Assembly (NCBI GenBank): GCA_937927945.1
Contig: CALEYW010000026.1
Span: 1 to 64,000 of the forward strand
From: an uncultured candidate division WPS-2 bacterium
GTDB taxonomy: Bacteria > Vulcanimicrobiota > Vulcanimicrobiia > Vulcanimicrobiales > Vulcanimicrobiaceae
DNA: 64,000 nucleotides
Direction: 5' to 3'
Shown here piece after piece: positions 1 through 7,503 of the stretch (positions within the stretch are counted from its first letter, which is position 1; the number at the start of each line of letters is the position of its first letter). The position numbers and the translations under genes are program-made. Under the pieces are notes generated by a model. It was not told the DNA's origin and did not search any database. It saw nothing but the letters and a program-made list of their open reading frames with translations.

Positions 1-91
1 ACGGCTCACGCGAGTCTCTTTTTTTGCGTGATACTTAGTAACACAGTAGTATTAGATGAAGACTGGAGATTCGTGCCTTTGTCGGGCCGCT

Positions 92-880
92 CTATTTCGC
101 AGGGAGAAAGAACACGGCGCGCAGCGACGCGCTGTTCTGCGGCACCATCGTCAAGGTCGAGAAGCGCCGCCGCTCGCCGTCGTTGCCGACGACCTCGATG
201 TGGCCTTCCGAACGAACTTGCACGTCGCGATCCTGTTGCCAGAGCGCGGCGAAGTCCTCGCTGCGCGCGCGCAGCTGCTCGACGACTTCGGCGAAATCGC
301 TCGCGTCGGGATAGCGCGCGAAATCGAGCCGGAATTGCGCGACGATGCGCTTGGCCATCTCGAGCCAGCCGGGATACAGCGTGCGCGCGTGTTCCGCCGA
401 GAACACCCACCAGAGCGCGTTGACCGAGCCCCACGGCGCGGCCGGGAGGGGGCCGAAGAGATCCATCATCAACGCGTTCCACATGACGATGTCCCAGCGC
501 CGGGTCATCACGTAGGCCGGCCCCAGCGCATGGCGTTCGATCAGCGAGCGCAGCGCAGCGCCGACGTCCTGAACCTTGGGCTGCGCGGGCTCGTCCTTCG
601 ACCGAACGGTGAGCAAGTACGCGCGGCCGGACTCGTTGAGCTGCAGCGCGTTGGCCACGGAGTTCAGCGCCAACGCGGAGACCGGAAAGTCACGACCCTG
701 CTCGAGCCACGTGTAGAGCGTGACGCTCACGTAGGCGAGCGCAGCGACCTCGGCCCGGCGCAGCCCTTCGCCGCGCCGCTCGGCACCGGCGGGCAAGCCG
801 ACGGCCTCGGGCCGCAGCTTGCGCCGCCGGGCCCGCACGAACTCACCGATCAGGCGCCGATGCCCCTCGCCCACGTCCAT
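92..880 (-). CDS. XRE-family regulator with MmyB-like ligand domain
   Basis: Probable DNA-binding transcription regulator of about 262 residues. The N-terminal 70 residues form an XRE-type helix-turn-helix (GLRRAEVAALAYVSVTLYTWLEQG is split here as the segments around LRRAEVAALA and YTWLEQGRD, typical of this family). The remainder, rich in Trp and aromatic residues (YVMTRRWDIVMWNA, LFGPLP), matches the MmyB-like ligand-binding domain, which in at least one characterised structure holds a fatty acid; that is family knowledge, not shown here. I chose ATG at 880; a GTG at 898 in the same frame would add six residues. It is divergent from the acyl-CoA dehydrogenase at 961 with an 80-bp gap, so it may respond to an acyl ligand and control that gene (inference). 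Confidence 0.85.
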   Translation of the reverse strand: MDVGEGHRRLIGEFVRARRRKLRPEAVGLPAGAERRGEGLRRAEVAALAYVSVTLYTWLEQGRDFPVSALALNSVANALQLNESGRAYLLTVRSKDEPAQPKVQDVGAALRSLIERHALGPAYVMTRRWDIVMWNALMMDLFGPLPAAPWGSVNALWWVFSAEHARTLYPGWLEMAKRIVAQFRLDFARYPDASDFAEVVEQLRARSEDFAALWQQDRDVQVRSEGHIEVVGNDGERRRFSTLTMVPQNSASLRAVFFLPAK

Positions 881-960
881 AGGGGGTAACTTTGTCACCA
901 GGGCCGGACCGCACTTCTGAGAGGCGACGCGCGGCGCACGGCCTGAACGTACGGGCCTGC

Positions 961-2109
961 ATGAATTTCGACCTCACCGACGACCAGCGCGCGATCCGCG
1001 ACCTCTGCCGCGACTTCGCCCAGAACGAGGTCGCTCCGCAAGCCGAGCACAACGACGCGAACGAGCAATTTCCGTACGCCCTCGTCAAGAAGATGGCGGA
1101 GCTCGGCCTGATGGGCCTGCCGTTCCCCGAAGAGTACGGCGGCGCCGGCGCCGACACGGTCAGCTACGCGCTCGCGGTCATGGAGATCAGCCGCGCCGAC
1201 GCCTCGACCGGCATCACGCTGGCCGCGCACGTCTCGCTGGGCGCGTCGCCGATCTATCTGTTCGGCACCGAAAAACAGAAGCAAGACTACCTCGTCCCGC
1301 TGGTACGCGGCGAGAAACTGTGGGGCTTCGGGCTGACCGAACCGGGTGCCGGCAGCGACGCCGGTGCGACCGCGACGCGAGCCGAGCTGCGCGACGGCAC
1401 GTGGGTGATCAACGGCGCGAAGGCGTTCATCACGAACAGCGGCACCGACATCACCGGCGGCACGACGATCACTGCGGTGACCGGCAAAGGCGCCGACGGC
1501 CACAGCGAGATCTCGAACATCATCGTCCCGCAGGACACGCCCGGCTTCACCCGCGCGAAGAAATACAAGAAGATGGGCTGGCGCGCGTCCGATACGCGCG
1601 AGCTGTCGTTCGTCGACGCGCGCGTTCCCGAGGAGAATCTTCTGGGCGAACGCGGCAAAGGGCTCCAGCAATTTCTGAAGATCCTCGACGGCGGCCGCAT
1701 CTCGGTCGCCGCGCTCTCGGTGGGTCTCGCGATGGGCGCCTACGACGAAGCGCTCGAGTACTCGAAGGAACGTCAGCAGTTCGGTCGGCCGATCTCGAAG
1801 TTCCAAGCGATCCAGTTCAAGCTCGCCGACATGCTGACCGAGATCGAGCACGCCAAACTGATGGTCCTCAAAGCGGCGTGGGAGAAGGATCAGGGCCGCC
1901 CCTTCGAGCTGACCGCGTCGCTCGCGAAGCTGTTCTCGGGCGAGATGTCGCGCCGGGTCGTCAACGAAGCGCTGCAGGTCCACGGCGGCTACGGCTTCAT
2001 GGACGAGTACCCGATCTCGCGCATGTACCGCGATCAGAAGATCAACGAGATCGGCGAAGGTACGAGCGAAATCCAGCGCCTCGTCATCGCCCGCCTGATC
2101 GGTCTCTAA
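961..2109 (+). CDS. acyl-CoA dehydrogenase (short/medium-chain type)
   Basis: FAD-dependent oxidation of acyl-CoA to trans-2-enoyl-CoA, with electrons passed to ETF. The 382-residue protein has the usual family length and order: N-terminal helical domain, the middle-domain signature GLTEPGAGSDAGATATRA, then the C-terminal domain with QVHGGYGFMDEYPISRMYRD and IGEGTSEIQRL. The Glu of the EGT segment is at the position of the catalytic base of short- and medium-chain enzymes. The reading frame is open further upstream to 892, but ATG at 961 (MNFDLTDDQRAIRDL) gives the canonical family N-terminus. It ends convergently on the PhyH-type oxygenase with overlapping stop codons. Substrate chain length cannot be decided from sequence. 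Confidence 0.95.
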   Translation: MNFDLTDDQRAIRDLCRDFAQNEVAPQAEHNDANEQFPYALVKKMAELGLMGLPFPEEYGGAGADTVSYALAVMEISRADASTGITLAAHVSLGASPIYLFGTEKQKQDYLVPLVRGEKLWGFGLTEPGAGSDAGATATRAELRDGTWVINGAKAFITNSGTDITGGTTITAVTGKGADGHSEISNIIVPQDTPGFTRAKKYKKMGWRASDTRELSFVDARVPEENLLGERGKGLQQFLKILDGGRISVAALSVGLAMGAYDEALEYSKERQQFGRPISKFQAIQFKLADMLTEIEHAKLMVLKAAWEKDQGRPFELTASLAKLFSGEMSRRVVNEALQVHGGYGFMDEYPISRMYRDQKINEIGEGTSEIQRLVIARLIGL

Positions 2110-2918
2110 CGCTGCAGCCAGTTGGTCCGGGCGTAGGCGGCGCGGCCGTCGACGACGTGCAGCGTGTACGCGTGGCGTGACGTCGACGAGCGGTTCGGAG
2201 CGCTGTAGTGCGGCAACAGGCCGTGGAACACGACGAGCGTTCCGGCTTCCACTTCGATCGGTTCGGCGTTGGACTCCGACGGCCACGGCGTCGCATCGAG
2301 CGCTTCCATGCGCGGCTTTCCGTCTTCGACCACGAAGCGCTCGCGCAGCGGCGTGCGGTGGCCGCCGCGCCGCGTCCACAAGCAGCCGTTGGTGCGATCG
2401 GCGCGCTCGAGCGCGAACCAGAACGTCAGCACCGTGATCGGCTCGGTGACGAAATACGTCGCGTCCTGATGCCACCGGACTTCGCCGCCGATGTGCGGCT
2501 GTTTGAAGATGTACATCGACTGGTACACGCGCGGATCGGCGTTCCCGAGCTCGGCGGCGAGGTCGTGCAGGCGCGGATCGCCCGAGAAACGCGCGAAGAC
2601 CGGATCCAGCTCGTGCAGCGCGTGACCGATCTTGTTGATCGATAGCTGCTTCGATTGGCGCAGCGCGCCCGCGGCATCGAACGCTTCTTCTTCGAAGAAG
2701 CAGCGCACCGTCGTCCCGGAGGCGAGGAAGTACTCCTCGGCTTTCGTCTTGGCGTCATCGCGCGTCGTGAACACGGCGCCCGCCGTGCGCGGGTCGAACC
2801 CCTCGACGATCTCTTCGGCGCGCGCGCGCAACGCGCCGATCTGGGCCCGGGACGTGAAGTTTGGGATGACCAGATAGCCGTCCGCTTCGAAGGTGCCCGC
2901 GCGCGACTCGACCTGCAT
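2106..2918 (-). CDS. phytanoyl-CoA dioxygenase family protein
   Basis: Fe(II)/2-oxoglutarate-dependent oxygenase of 270 residues. The metal-binding HxD is visible in VRWHQDATYF (near residue 155), and a distal His lies in VVFHGLLPHYSAPNRS with the downstream Arg (SRHAYTLH) that normally binds 2-oxoglutarate. The family hydroxylates acyl-CoAs or small molecules; the substrate here is unknown. The start is the ATG at 2918. The stop overlaps that of the acyl-CoA dehydrogenase on the other strand, so the two are convergent, not an operon. The next gene leftward-transcribed upstream (2935-3300) lies only 16 bp away and may be co-transcribed. Confidence 0.9.
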   Translation of the reverse strand: MQVESRAGTFEADGYLVIPNFTSRAQIGALRARAEEIVEGFDPRTAGAVFTTRDDAKTKAEEYFLASGTTVRCFFEEEAFDAAGALRQSKQLSINKIGHALHELDPVFARFSGDPRLHDLAAELGNADPRVYQSMYIFKQPHIGGEVRWHQDATYFVTEPITVLTFWFALERADRTNGCLWTRRGGHRTPLRERFVVEDGKPRMEALDATPWPSESNAEPIEVEAGTLVVFHGLLPHYSAPNRSSTSRHAYTLHVVDGRAAYARTNWLQR

Positions 2919-2934
2919 GAGGGCCGAGAGTTCG

Positions 2935-3300
2935 TCAGCCGGCCGAGCGCAGCCCTTGGACCGACACGAAGGAAAAGCGCGTCTCGCGGACGCCGGTGAA
3001 GAACGCCGACATGTCGTCGGCCATGCGCGACCCGCCGTCGGCGGTCAGCGTATATCCGCCGCCGGCGGTGCGCCGGTAGATCGCAACCGCGGGTCTTCCG
3101 GAGACTTCATCGAGCGTGGGACGATCGACGAACGTGGCCTCGATCGTGCCGTCCGAGGCCGCTGAGATCAGCACCGACTGGCCGTCATAGCGCCAGCACG
3201 CGGTGCCACCGTCGCGCCACAGCGTCAAATCTTCGCCGAACCGCTCGGTCAGCGACGCCATCGCGTCGGCCATCGACCAAGTGGACCCCAAAGCTCCCAT
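2935..3300 (-). CDS. hypothetical protein, possible paralogue of 3391-3642
   Basis: About 121 residues from ATG at 3300 (a further in-frame Met lies at 3273; the frame is open to 3351). No family recognised. The sequence alternates short hydrophobic beta-like stretches (CWRYDGQSVLISAA, AVAIYRRTAGGGYTL) and ends in a helical DDMSAFFTGVRE segment, with no signal peptide or membrane span. The order of elements (small helix, Gly-Gly turn, beta strands, Asp/Gly-rich loop, terminal helix) resembles the neighbouring 83-residue protein, suggesting an old duplication. It lies 16 bp upstream of the PhyH-type oxygenase in the same direction. Confidence 0.6.
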   Translation of the reverse strand: MGALGSTWSMADAMASLTERFGEDLTLWRDGGTACWRYDGQSVLISAASDGTIEATFVDRPTLDEVSGRPAVAIYRRTAGGGYTLTADGGSRMADDMSAFFTGVRETRFSFVSVQGLRSAG

Positions 3301-3390
3301 GAGCGTTAGGCTACTGCCGGCGACCGGGCAGCGCACGGGCCAAGAGGCCATCAGCCTCCCGGCCCGATTGATGAAGAGTCTAGCCGCAGC

Positions 3391-3642
3391 CTAAGAGAGG
3401 CGAGCGGCGATCGTCGCGCCGACGGTCTCGGGCAGTGCGTCGCGATAGCCGAGCGACAGGCGTTCGCCGCCGTCGAAGTCGACGTTCACGGTCGATTCGT
3501 TGTCCTGCAGCGCGGCGACGACGGTTCCGCCGGCACCGACCCACATCGCCGAGTCCGACGACAGTTCCGTCGTGCGGACGCCCTCGCCGAGGCGGCCGTG
3601 AACCTGAGCGTTCACCGAGTCGATCCATTGATCGAATGTCAT
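3391..3642 (-). CDS. small hypothetical protein (83 aa)
   Basis: Compact acidic protein beginning MTFDQWIDSVNAQV. Predicted as an N-terminal helix followed by beta strands (AMWVGAGGTVVAAL, STVNVDFDGGERLSL) and a C-terminal helix. No family recognised and no export signal. It is the first gene of a leftward run (3642 to 2106), and its layout resembles the protein encoded at 2935-3300. Confidence 0.6.
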   Translation of the reverse strand: MTFDQWIDSVNAQVHGRLGEGVRTTELSSDSAMWVGAGGTVVAALQDNESTVNVDFDGGERLSLGYRDALPETVGATIAARLS

Positions 3643-3777
3643 ACAGAAGGCCTATATCCTTATCCGTTTGTCCAAGTACATCATGAGCATAGCGTCTGCC
3701 GTGCTCCATTTGCAAGCCTCGTGCCGAGAAATACTGTGTCCTGAACCTTCGGAGGCCCGGTCCGGGTTCGGTTTGGC

Positions 3778-4575
3778 ATGCTGAATCTGGATCTTCACGG
3801 ACGCTTGGCGCTGGTGACGGGCTCGACGGCCGGGATCGGCCGCGCGATCGCCGACGGGCTGGCCGCGGCCGGGGCGGCGGTCATCGTCAACGGCCGCTCG
3901 CAGGCCAGGGTCGACGAGGGCATTGCCGCGGTGCGCGCCACGGTCCCCGGCGCAACCGTCCACGGCGTCGCGGCCGATCTCGGGACGGCTGAGGGCGCGG
4001 CGGCGATCATCGCAGCCCATCCTTCGGTCGACATCCTGGTCAACAACGTCGGAATCTTCGAGCCGGTGCCGTTCGAGGCGATCGCCGACGAGGCGTGGAC
4101 CACCATCTTCGAAACGAACGTGATGAGCGGCGTGCGGCTCAGCCGGGCCTACCTCCCAGGGATGCGCGAGCGCGGCTGGGGCCGCGTCGTGTTCGTCTCG
4201 AGTGAGTCGGGGCTGCAGATCCCGGCCGAGATGATCCACTACGGGGTCACCAAGACGGCCCAGATCGCGCTCGCGCGCGGTCTCGCCGAAACCCTTGCCG
4301 GGACCGGCGTTACGGTGAACAGCGTCCTGCCTGGGCCGACCGCGTCCGAAGGCGTGGGCACTTTCATGAGGCAGATGGCCGAGCAGCAGCAGCTCGGCGA
4401 AGCGGAGGTCGAACGCCGCTTCTTCGAGAGCGCGCGCCCGACGTCGCTCCTGCGCCGCTTCATCACGCCCGAAGAGGTCGCGAACATGGTCGTCTACGTC
4501 TGTTCGCCGGCCGCGTCGGCGACGACCGGCGCAGCCCTGCGCGTCGACGGCGGCGTGGTGCGCGCGATTCCGTAG
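3778..4575 (+). CDS. SDR family NAD(P)-dependent oxidoreductase
   Basis: Classical short-chain dehydrogenase of 265 residues. The Rossmann cofactor motif is TGSTAGIGRAIA (near residue 12), the NNVG motif follows at about residue 85, and the catalytic Ser and Tyr-x-x-x-Lys are in FVSSESG and YGVTKTAQ. The C-terminal DGGVVRAIP strand is typical. The helix after the catalytic Lys is followed by NSVLPGPT, a common SDR variant. It stands alone between opposite-strand genes, so its substrate cannot be inferred from context. Confidence 0.92.
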   Translation: MLNLDLHGRLALVTGSTAGIGRAIADGLAAAGAAVIVNGRSQARVDEGIAAVRATVPGATVHGVAADLGTAEGAAAIIAAHPSVDILVNNVGIFEPVPFEAIADEAWTTIFETNVMSGVRLSRAYLPGMRERGWGRVVFVSSESGLQIPAEMIHYGVTKTAQIALARGLAETLAGTGVTVNSVLPGPTASEGVGTFMRQMAEQQQLGEAEVERRFFESARPTSLLRRFITPEEVANMVVYVCSPAASATTGAALRVDGGVVRAIP

Positions 4576-4600
4576 CCCGCCGCGCACCACGCCGTTCGCT

Positions 4601-6640
4601 CTAGTGCGGTCGCCCCGAGTGGTCGCCGTTGTCATGGTGAGCCGGCCGCGACGTCGCTTGCCGCGTCACCTCGCCGGACGAACGCGGCTGGGCCGAGACG
4701 TGCGCGGGTGCCACGCCGCCGCCGTTCCCCCGCGCCGGCTGGTAGCTGCCCGGCTGGGAGCCGCCGGACACGCGCGCGCGCGCCGACGGGTCGTACGCGC
4801 GAGTCGTCGTCACGGTTGAGGCCGGCGGGCCGCTCCCCTGCGTCGAGTAGATGCGGCGCCGTCCGCCGGCGGCGGCACCGTCGAAGCGGCTCCACGCGCC
4901 GGCCGAGGCCCCGACCCCGGCCGAGCGATCGCCATGCGACGTCTGCGCCGGCGTCTGGATTTGCGTCTGCGTCGGCGTCTGGATGTGCGTCTGCGTCTGC
5001 GTCGCGGTCACCGCGCCGGTGCCGGTCGAACGCATCGCGCCCGTGCCCCGGTTCGCTCCGAATCGCGACCAGGGATCGCCGGCGGGGTGCGCGTTCACGG
5101 CGGCGTTCGTATTGGCATTGGCATTGGCATTGATGCCGGGGTTCGTTGCGCTGCCGGCGGTCTGCAGCGTGCGACGTGCGTGCGCCGTCTCCGGTGCCGC
5201 GGTGAGGTGCGTCGCGGCGGAGATCGCGGTGCGCTGCTGCTCGAACGGAATGCGACGCACCGGCGCGGCGTCACCCGCGAACGCGCGCTGCACGATCGCC
5301 GGATGCAGCGCGAGCTGGGGCGCGACCGGACGATCGCTGTAGCGCAGGTTGGCGACGGTCGGCACGATCGGCAACGCGCCGTGAACGACCGCGACGTCGT
5401 GCAGTTCCGACGGTTTCATGACCGTGGGACGATCGAAGCGGCCCTCGAGGAAGCGCTTACCGGGGACGGTCGTCACGCCGTATTGCGCGTTTTTGTAGGT
5501 GCGCCTGATCTCGCCGCCGTTGCCGTAGTAGTTGTTGACGATCGTCGTGTTGTTGACGACGGTCGGGCTGCCGTGCCAATCGCGGCCCCACCACGGATGC
5601 CACTGCTCGTACGGCGCCAGCGGAACCCAGCCGATGCTGCCGCCGCCGAAGCCGAACGAGAAGAACGCGACCAGCGCCGGGCGCCACGGGGTGTAGCCGG
5701 CATACGGCGGCGGAGACCAGCACCAGCCGTACGCCGCGCTGCGATACCACGAGCCGTAATGATACGGAGCCCAGCCCCACGGCTCGTAGCCGACCCAGGT
5801 CCAGCCGAAGCCGTCCTCCCAGACCCAGCGCCCGTTGCGATACGGCGCCCAGTCGGAGGAGACGTTCGCCGGAATCCAGACCTGGCCGTAGGACGGGTCG
5901 GGCGCCCAGCGTCCGTACGAATTGAGATCGCCGGCACCGACGATGTCGCGGCTGACGTACGTTTCATCGGCGAGCGCGCGCTCGTAGCGCACGTCGCGAT
6001 CTTGGTTGAAGCGGTCGAACTCGTCGAGCGCGATCGCGTCCTCGGTGGTGATCGACGGACTCGACGCCGGTCCCTCGGCGATGAGGGTCGTCCCCGTTGT
6101 CAGCGCGCGATCGCCCTGCGGCGTCACGATCACGGCGTCGCCGGAGCGGACGGTCACCAGCGTGCGGCCGCCGCCGGTGACGCTGACCCGATAGCTCCCG
6201 CCGGCGCGCGGCCGAACGGTGATCGAGGGTGTGTCGATGTCCGAATTGCCGTCGGTGCCGCGCAAGAGACGCAGCTCGACGGTGCCTTCGGCGACCTGGA
6301 TCGACCGGGCGGCGGTGTCGAGATGCGTGAACCGCATCTGGACGTTCGCTCCGAGGCGCACGATCGTGCCGCCGTCGATCTGGACCTCGGCGCGCGATGC
6401 GTCGCCGGTCGTCAGGTAGTCGCCGCCCAGGACCGGGGCGTTGATCGCCGCCGCGGATGGTGCGGCGGCGTCGCCGCGCTGCACCGCTACGGAGCCGGCG
6501 ATCAGGCTGATCCGCGCCACGCCGACGCCCGCGCCGTCGTCGGCCTGGGCGAGCACGGCGCTGTGGATCACGAAAGGAAGAACGAGCGCGACGGCCGTGG
6601 CGAGCAGCACGGACCGCCGATGCACAATTGATGAATGCAT
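4601..6640 (-). CDS. secreted FecR-domain protein with DUF6600-like W-rich region
   Basis: 679-residue exported protein. The start is ATG 6640, preceded by a GAGG ribosome site; the open frame upstream to 6892 lacks family-like sequence. Residues 1-33 form a signal peptide ending LAQA. Residues about 40-190 form a FecR domain (VARISLIAGSVAVQRG, NVQMRFTHLDT, VRSGDAVIV). Residues about 240-400 are rich in Trp, Tyr and Pro (WVWEDGFGWTWVGYEPWGW), matching the DUF6600 repeats often fused to FecR in these bacteria. The C-terminal third is low complexity, with Asn-Ala and Thr-Gln repeats and Arg/Gly/Ser-rich segments, probably disordered. No sigma or TonB receptor genes are adjacent, so a structural or envelope role is as likely as signalling. 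Confidence 0.85.
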   Translation of the reverse strand: MHSSIVHRRSVLLATAVALVLPFVIHSAVLAQADDGAGVGVARISLIAGSVAVQRGDAAAPSAAAINAPVLGGDYLTTGDASRAEVQIDGGTIVRLGANVQMRFTHLDTAARSIQVAEGTVELRLLRGTDGNSDIDTPSITVRPRAGGSYRVSVTGGGRTLVTVRSGDAVIVTPQGDRALTTGTTLIAEGPASSPSITTEDAIALDEFDRFNQDRDVRYERALADETYVSRDIVGAGDLNSYGRWAPDPSYGQVWIPANVSSDWAPYRNGRWVWEDGFGWTWVGYEPWGWAPYHYGSWYRSAAYGWCWSPPPYAGYTPWRPALVAFFSFGFGGGSIGWVPLAPYEQWHPWWGRDWHGSPTVVNNTTIVNNYYGNGGEIRRTYKNAQYGVTTVPGKRFLEGRFDRPTVMKPSELHDVAVVHGALPIVPTVANLRYSDRPVAPQLALHPAIVQRAFAGDAAPVRRIPFEQQRTAISAATHLTAAPETAHARRTLQTAGSATNPGINANANANTNAAVNAHPAGDPWSRFGANRGTGAMRSTGTGAVTATQTQTHIQTPTQTQIQTPAQTSHGDRSAGVGASAGAWSRFDGAAAGGRRRIYSTQGSGPPASTVTTTRAYDPSARARVSGGSQPGSYQPARGNGGGVAPAHVSAQPRSSGEVTRQATSRPAHHDNGDHSGRPH
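4942..5134. repeat. short tandem repeats inside the FecR-domain gene
   Basis: Two simple repeats lie in the 3' half of the FecR-domain gene. One is an imperfect tract of gcgtctg/gcgtcgg-type units between about 4942 and 5012, encoding Thr-Gln/Ile-Gln runs. The other is a tandem hexamer ttggca at about 5111-5134, encoding Asn-Ala. Such tracts are prone to slippage, so the length of this domain may vary between strains. Confidence 0.7.
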
Positions 6641-6840
6641 GAAATCCTCGCGGATCGGTGGTGATCTTCCAACGCCAGAATAGCGCTCGAAAGTTCGTTG
6701 CTCCCAGGGCAAGCGGGCGACCCAGCGTACTCTAATCCGGCCCTCATCGCTTCGCCTGGGCAGACTGCCGATGCTTGGAGGGAGGCCGAGCGTACGCACC
6801 CTCTGTGATGCGCTCGCTCGTGCCGACGAGGAGACCGCCG

Positions 6841-7503
6841 GTGAAGTTCCGGATCGCTGTATTCGTGTTCGCTCTCCCCGTCCCCGGTGCACCGGCCGTC
6901 GCCGCCGACGAGAGCGGAGCGTTCGAACCCGTCCCGATGCGCGCGCTGGCGCCGGCCGACGAATATTTCGGACGCGCGCGCCTCTCCGTGCTCGGCGTCG
7001 CGAACATCATTCGTGACAGCGGCGCGCGGCTCGACGAAGGCGCTGTTCCGCCGTCGATGGTCGACGGCCCGCTGTCGTTCGTCGACGATGCGATCCGCGA
7101 CTGGGAGCGGCAATTCCCGCGCGACCCGTGGATCGCACGCGATCTCTACGCGCTCGAGCTCACCTACCTGCGCGTTCGTGCGCCGTTGGGTACCGCACTC
7201 GCGCGCAAGACCGCGACGTGGCTGTGCAAGGACTATCCCGACTCGCCGTTCGTCCGCGACGCGCGGCTCGCTCTCGGCGACGTCATCGACGGCGAGAACA
7301 CGCCGGCGGACGCATGGTCTCGCTTCGCATCACTGCGCGCGCCGTTGCGGCACCGCACTGACGGGCGCAAGCTAGCGAACGAGGACGTACGTTCCGGGTG
7401 CGTCCGCCAGCGAAGCATGCGTCGCGGAGCCGGTGGCGGCGGGGGCCGCGACGCGGCCGGGCGAGCGTTCGGCGAGCCAGGCGGTCCAGTCCGGCCACCA
7501 TGA
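6841..7503 (+). CDS. secreted hypothetical protein
   Basis: About 220 residues from GTG 6841, which follows a GAGGAGA ribosome site. Residues 1-22 form a signal peptide ending AVAADES. The mature part is helical (DEYFGRARLSVLGVANII, PWIARDLYALELTYL) and reads like a tetratricopeptide-style or tol-pal-like repeat domain with PDSPFVRDARLALGD near the end. No family assigned. The last 130 bp run antisense into the 3' end of phaC (stop 7372), and the encoded tail there (Arg/Gly-rich) looks like antisense translation. The native protein may therefore have ended earlier, with a frameshift or point change having removed the stop. Confidence 0.55.
   Translation: MKFRIAVFVFALPVPGAPAVAADESGAFEPVPMRALAPADEYFGRARLSVLGVANIIRDSGARLDEGAVPPSMVDGPLSFVDDAIRDWERQFPRDPWIARDLYALELTYLRVRAPLGTALARKTATWLCKDYPDSPFVRDARLALGDVIDGENTPADAWSRFASLRAPLRHRTDGRKLANEDVRSGCVRQRSMRRGAGGGGGRDAAGRAFGEPGGPVRPP

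Noticed and set aside
1..91. T-tract and short repeats at the left edge as a terminator
   Set aside because: CACGC and GCGTG flank the T7 tract, but the Ts are in the loop, not after a stem, so it is not a standard terminator.
56..889. Long plus-strand frame opposite the XRE/MmyB regulator
   Set aside because: Arg/Gly-rich text without family features; the antisense frame has a clear helix-turn-helix and ligand domain.
4942..5012. CRISPR-like repeat array
   Set aside because: The units are degenerate heptamers in a coding low-complexity region, with no spacers and no cas genes.
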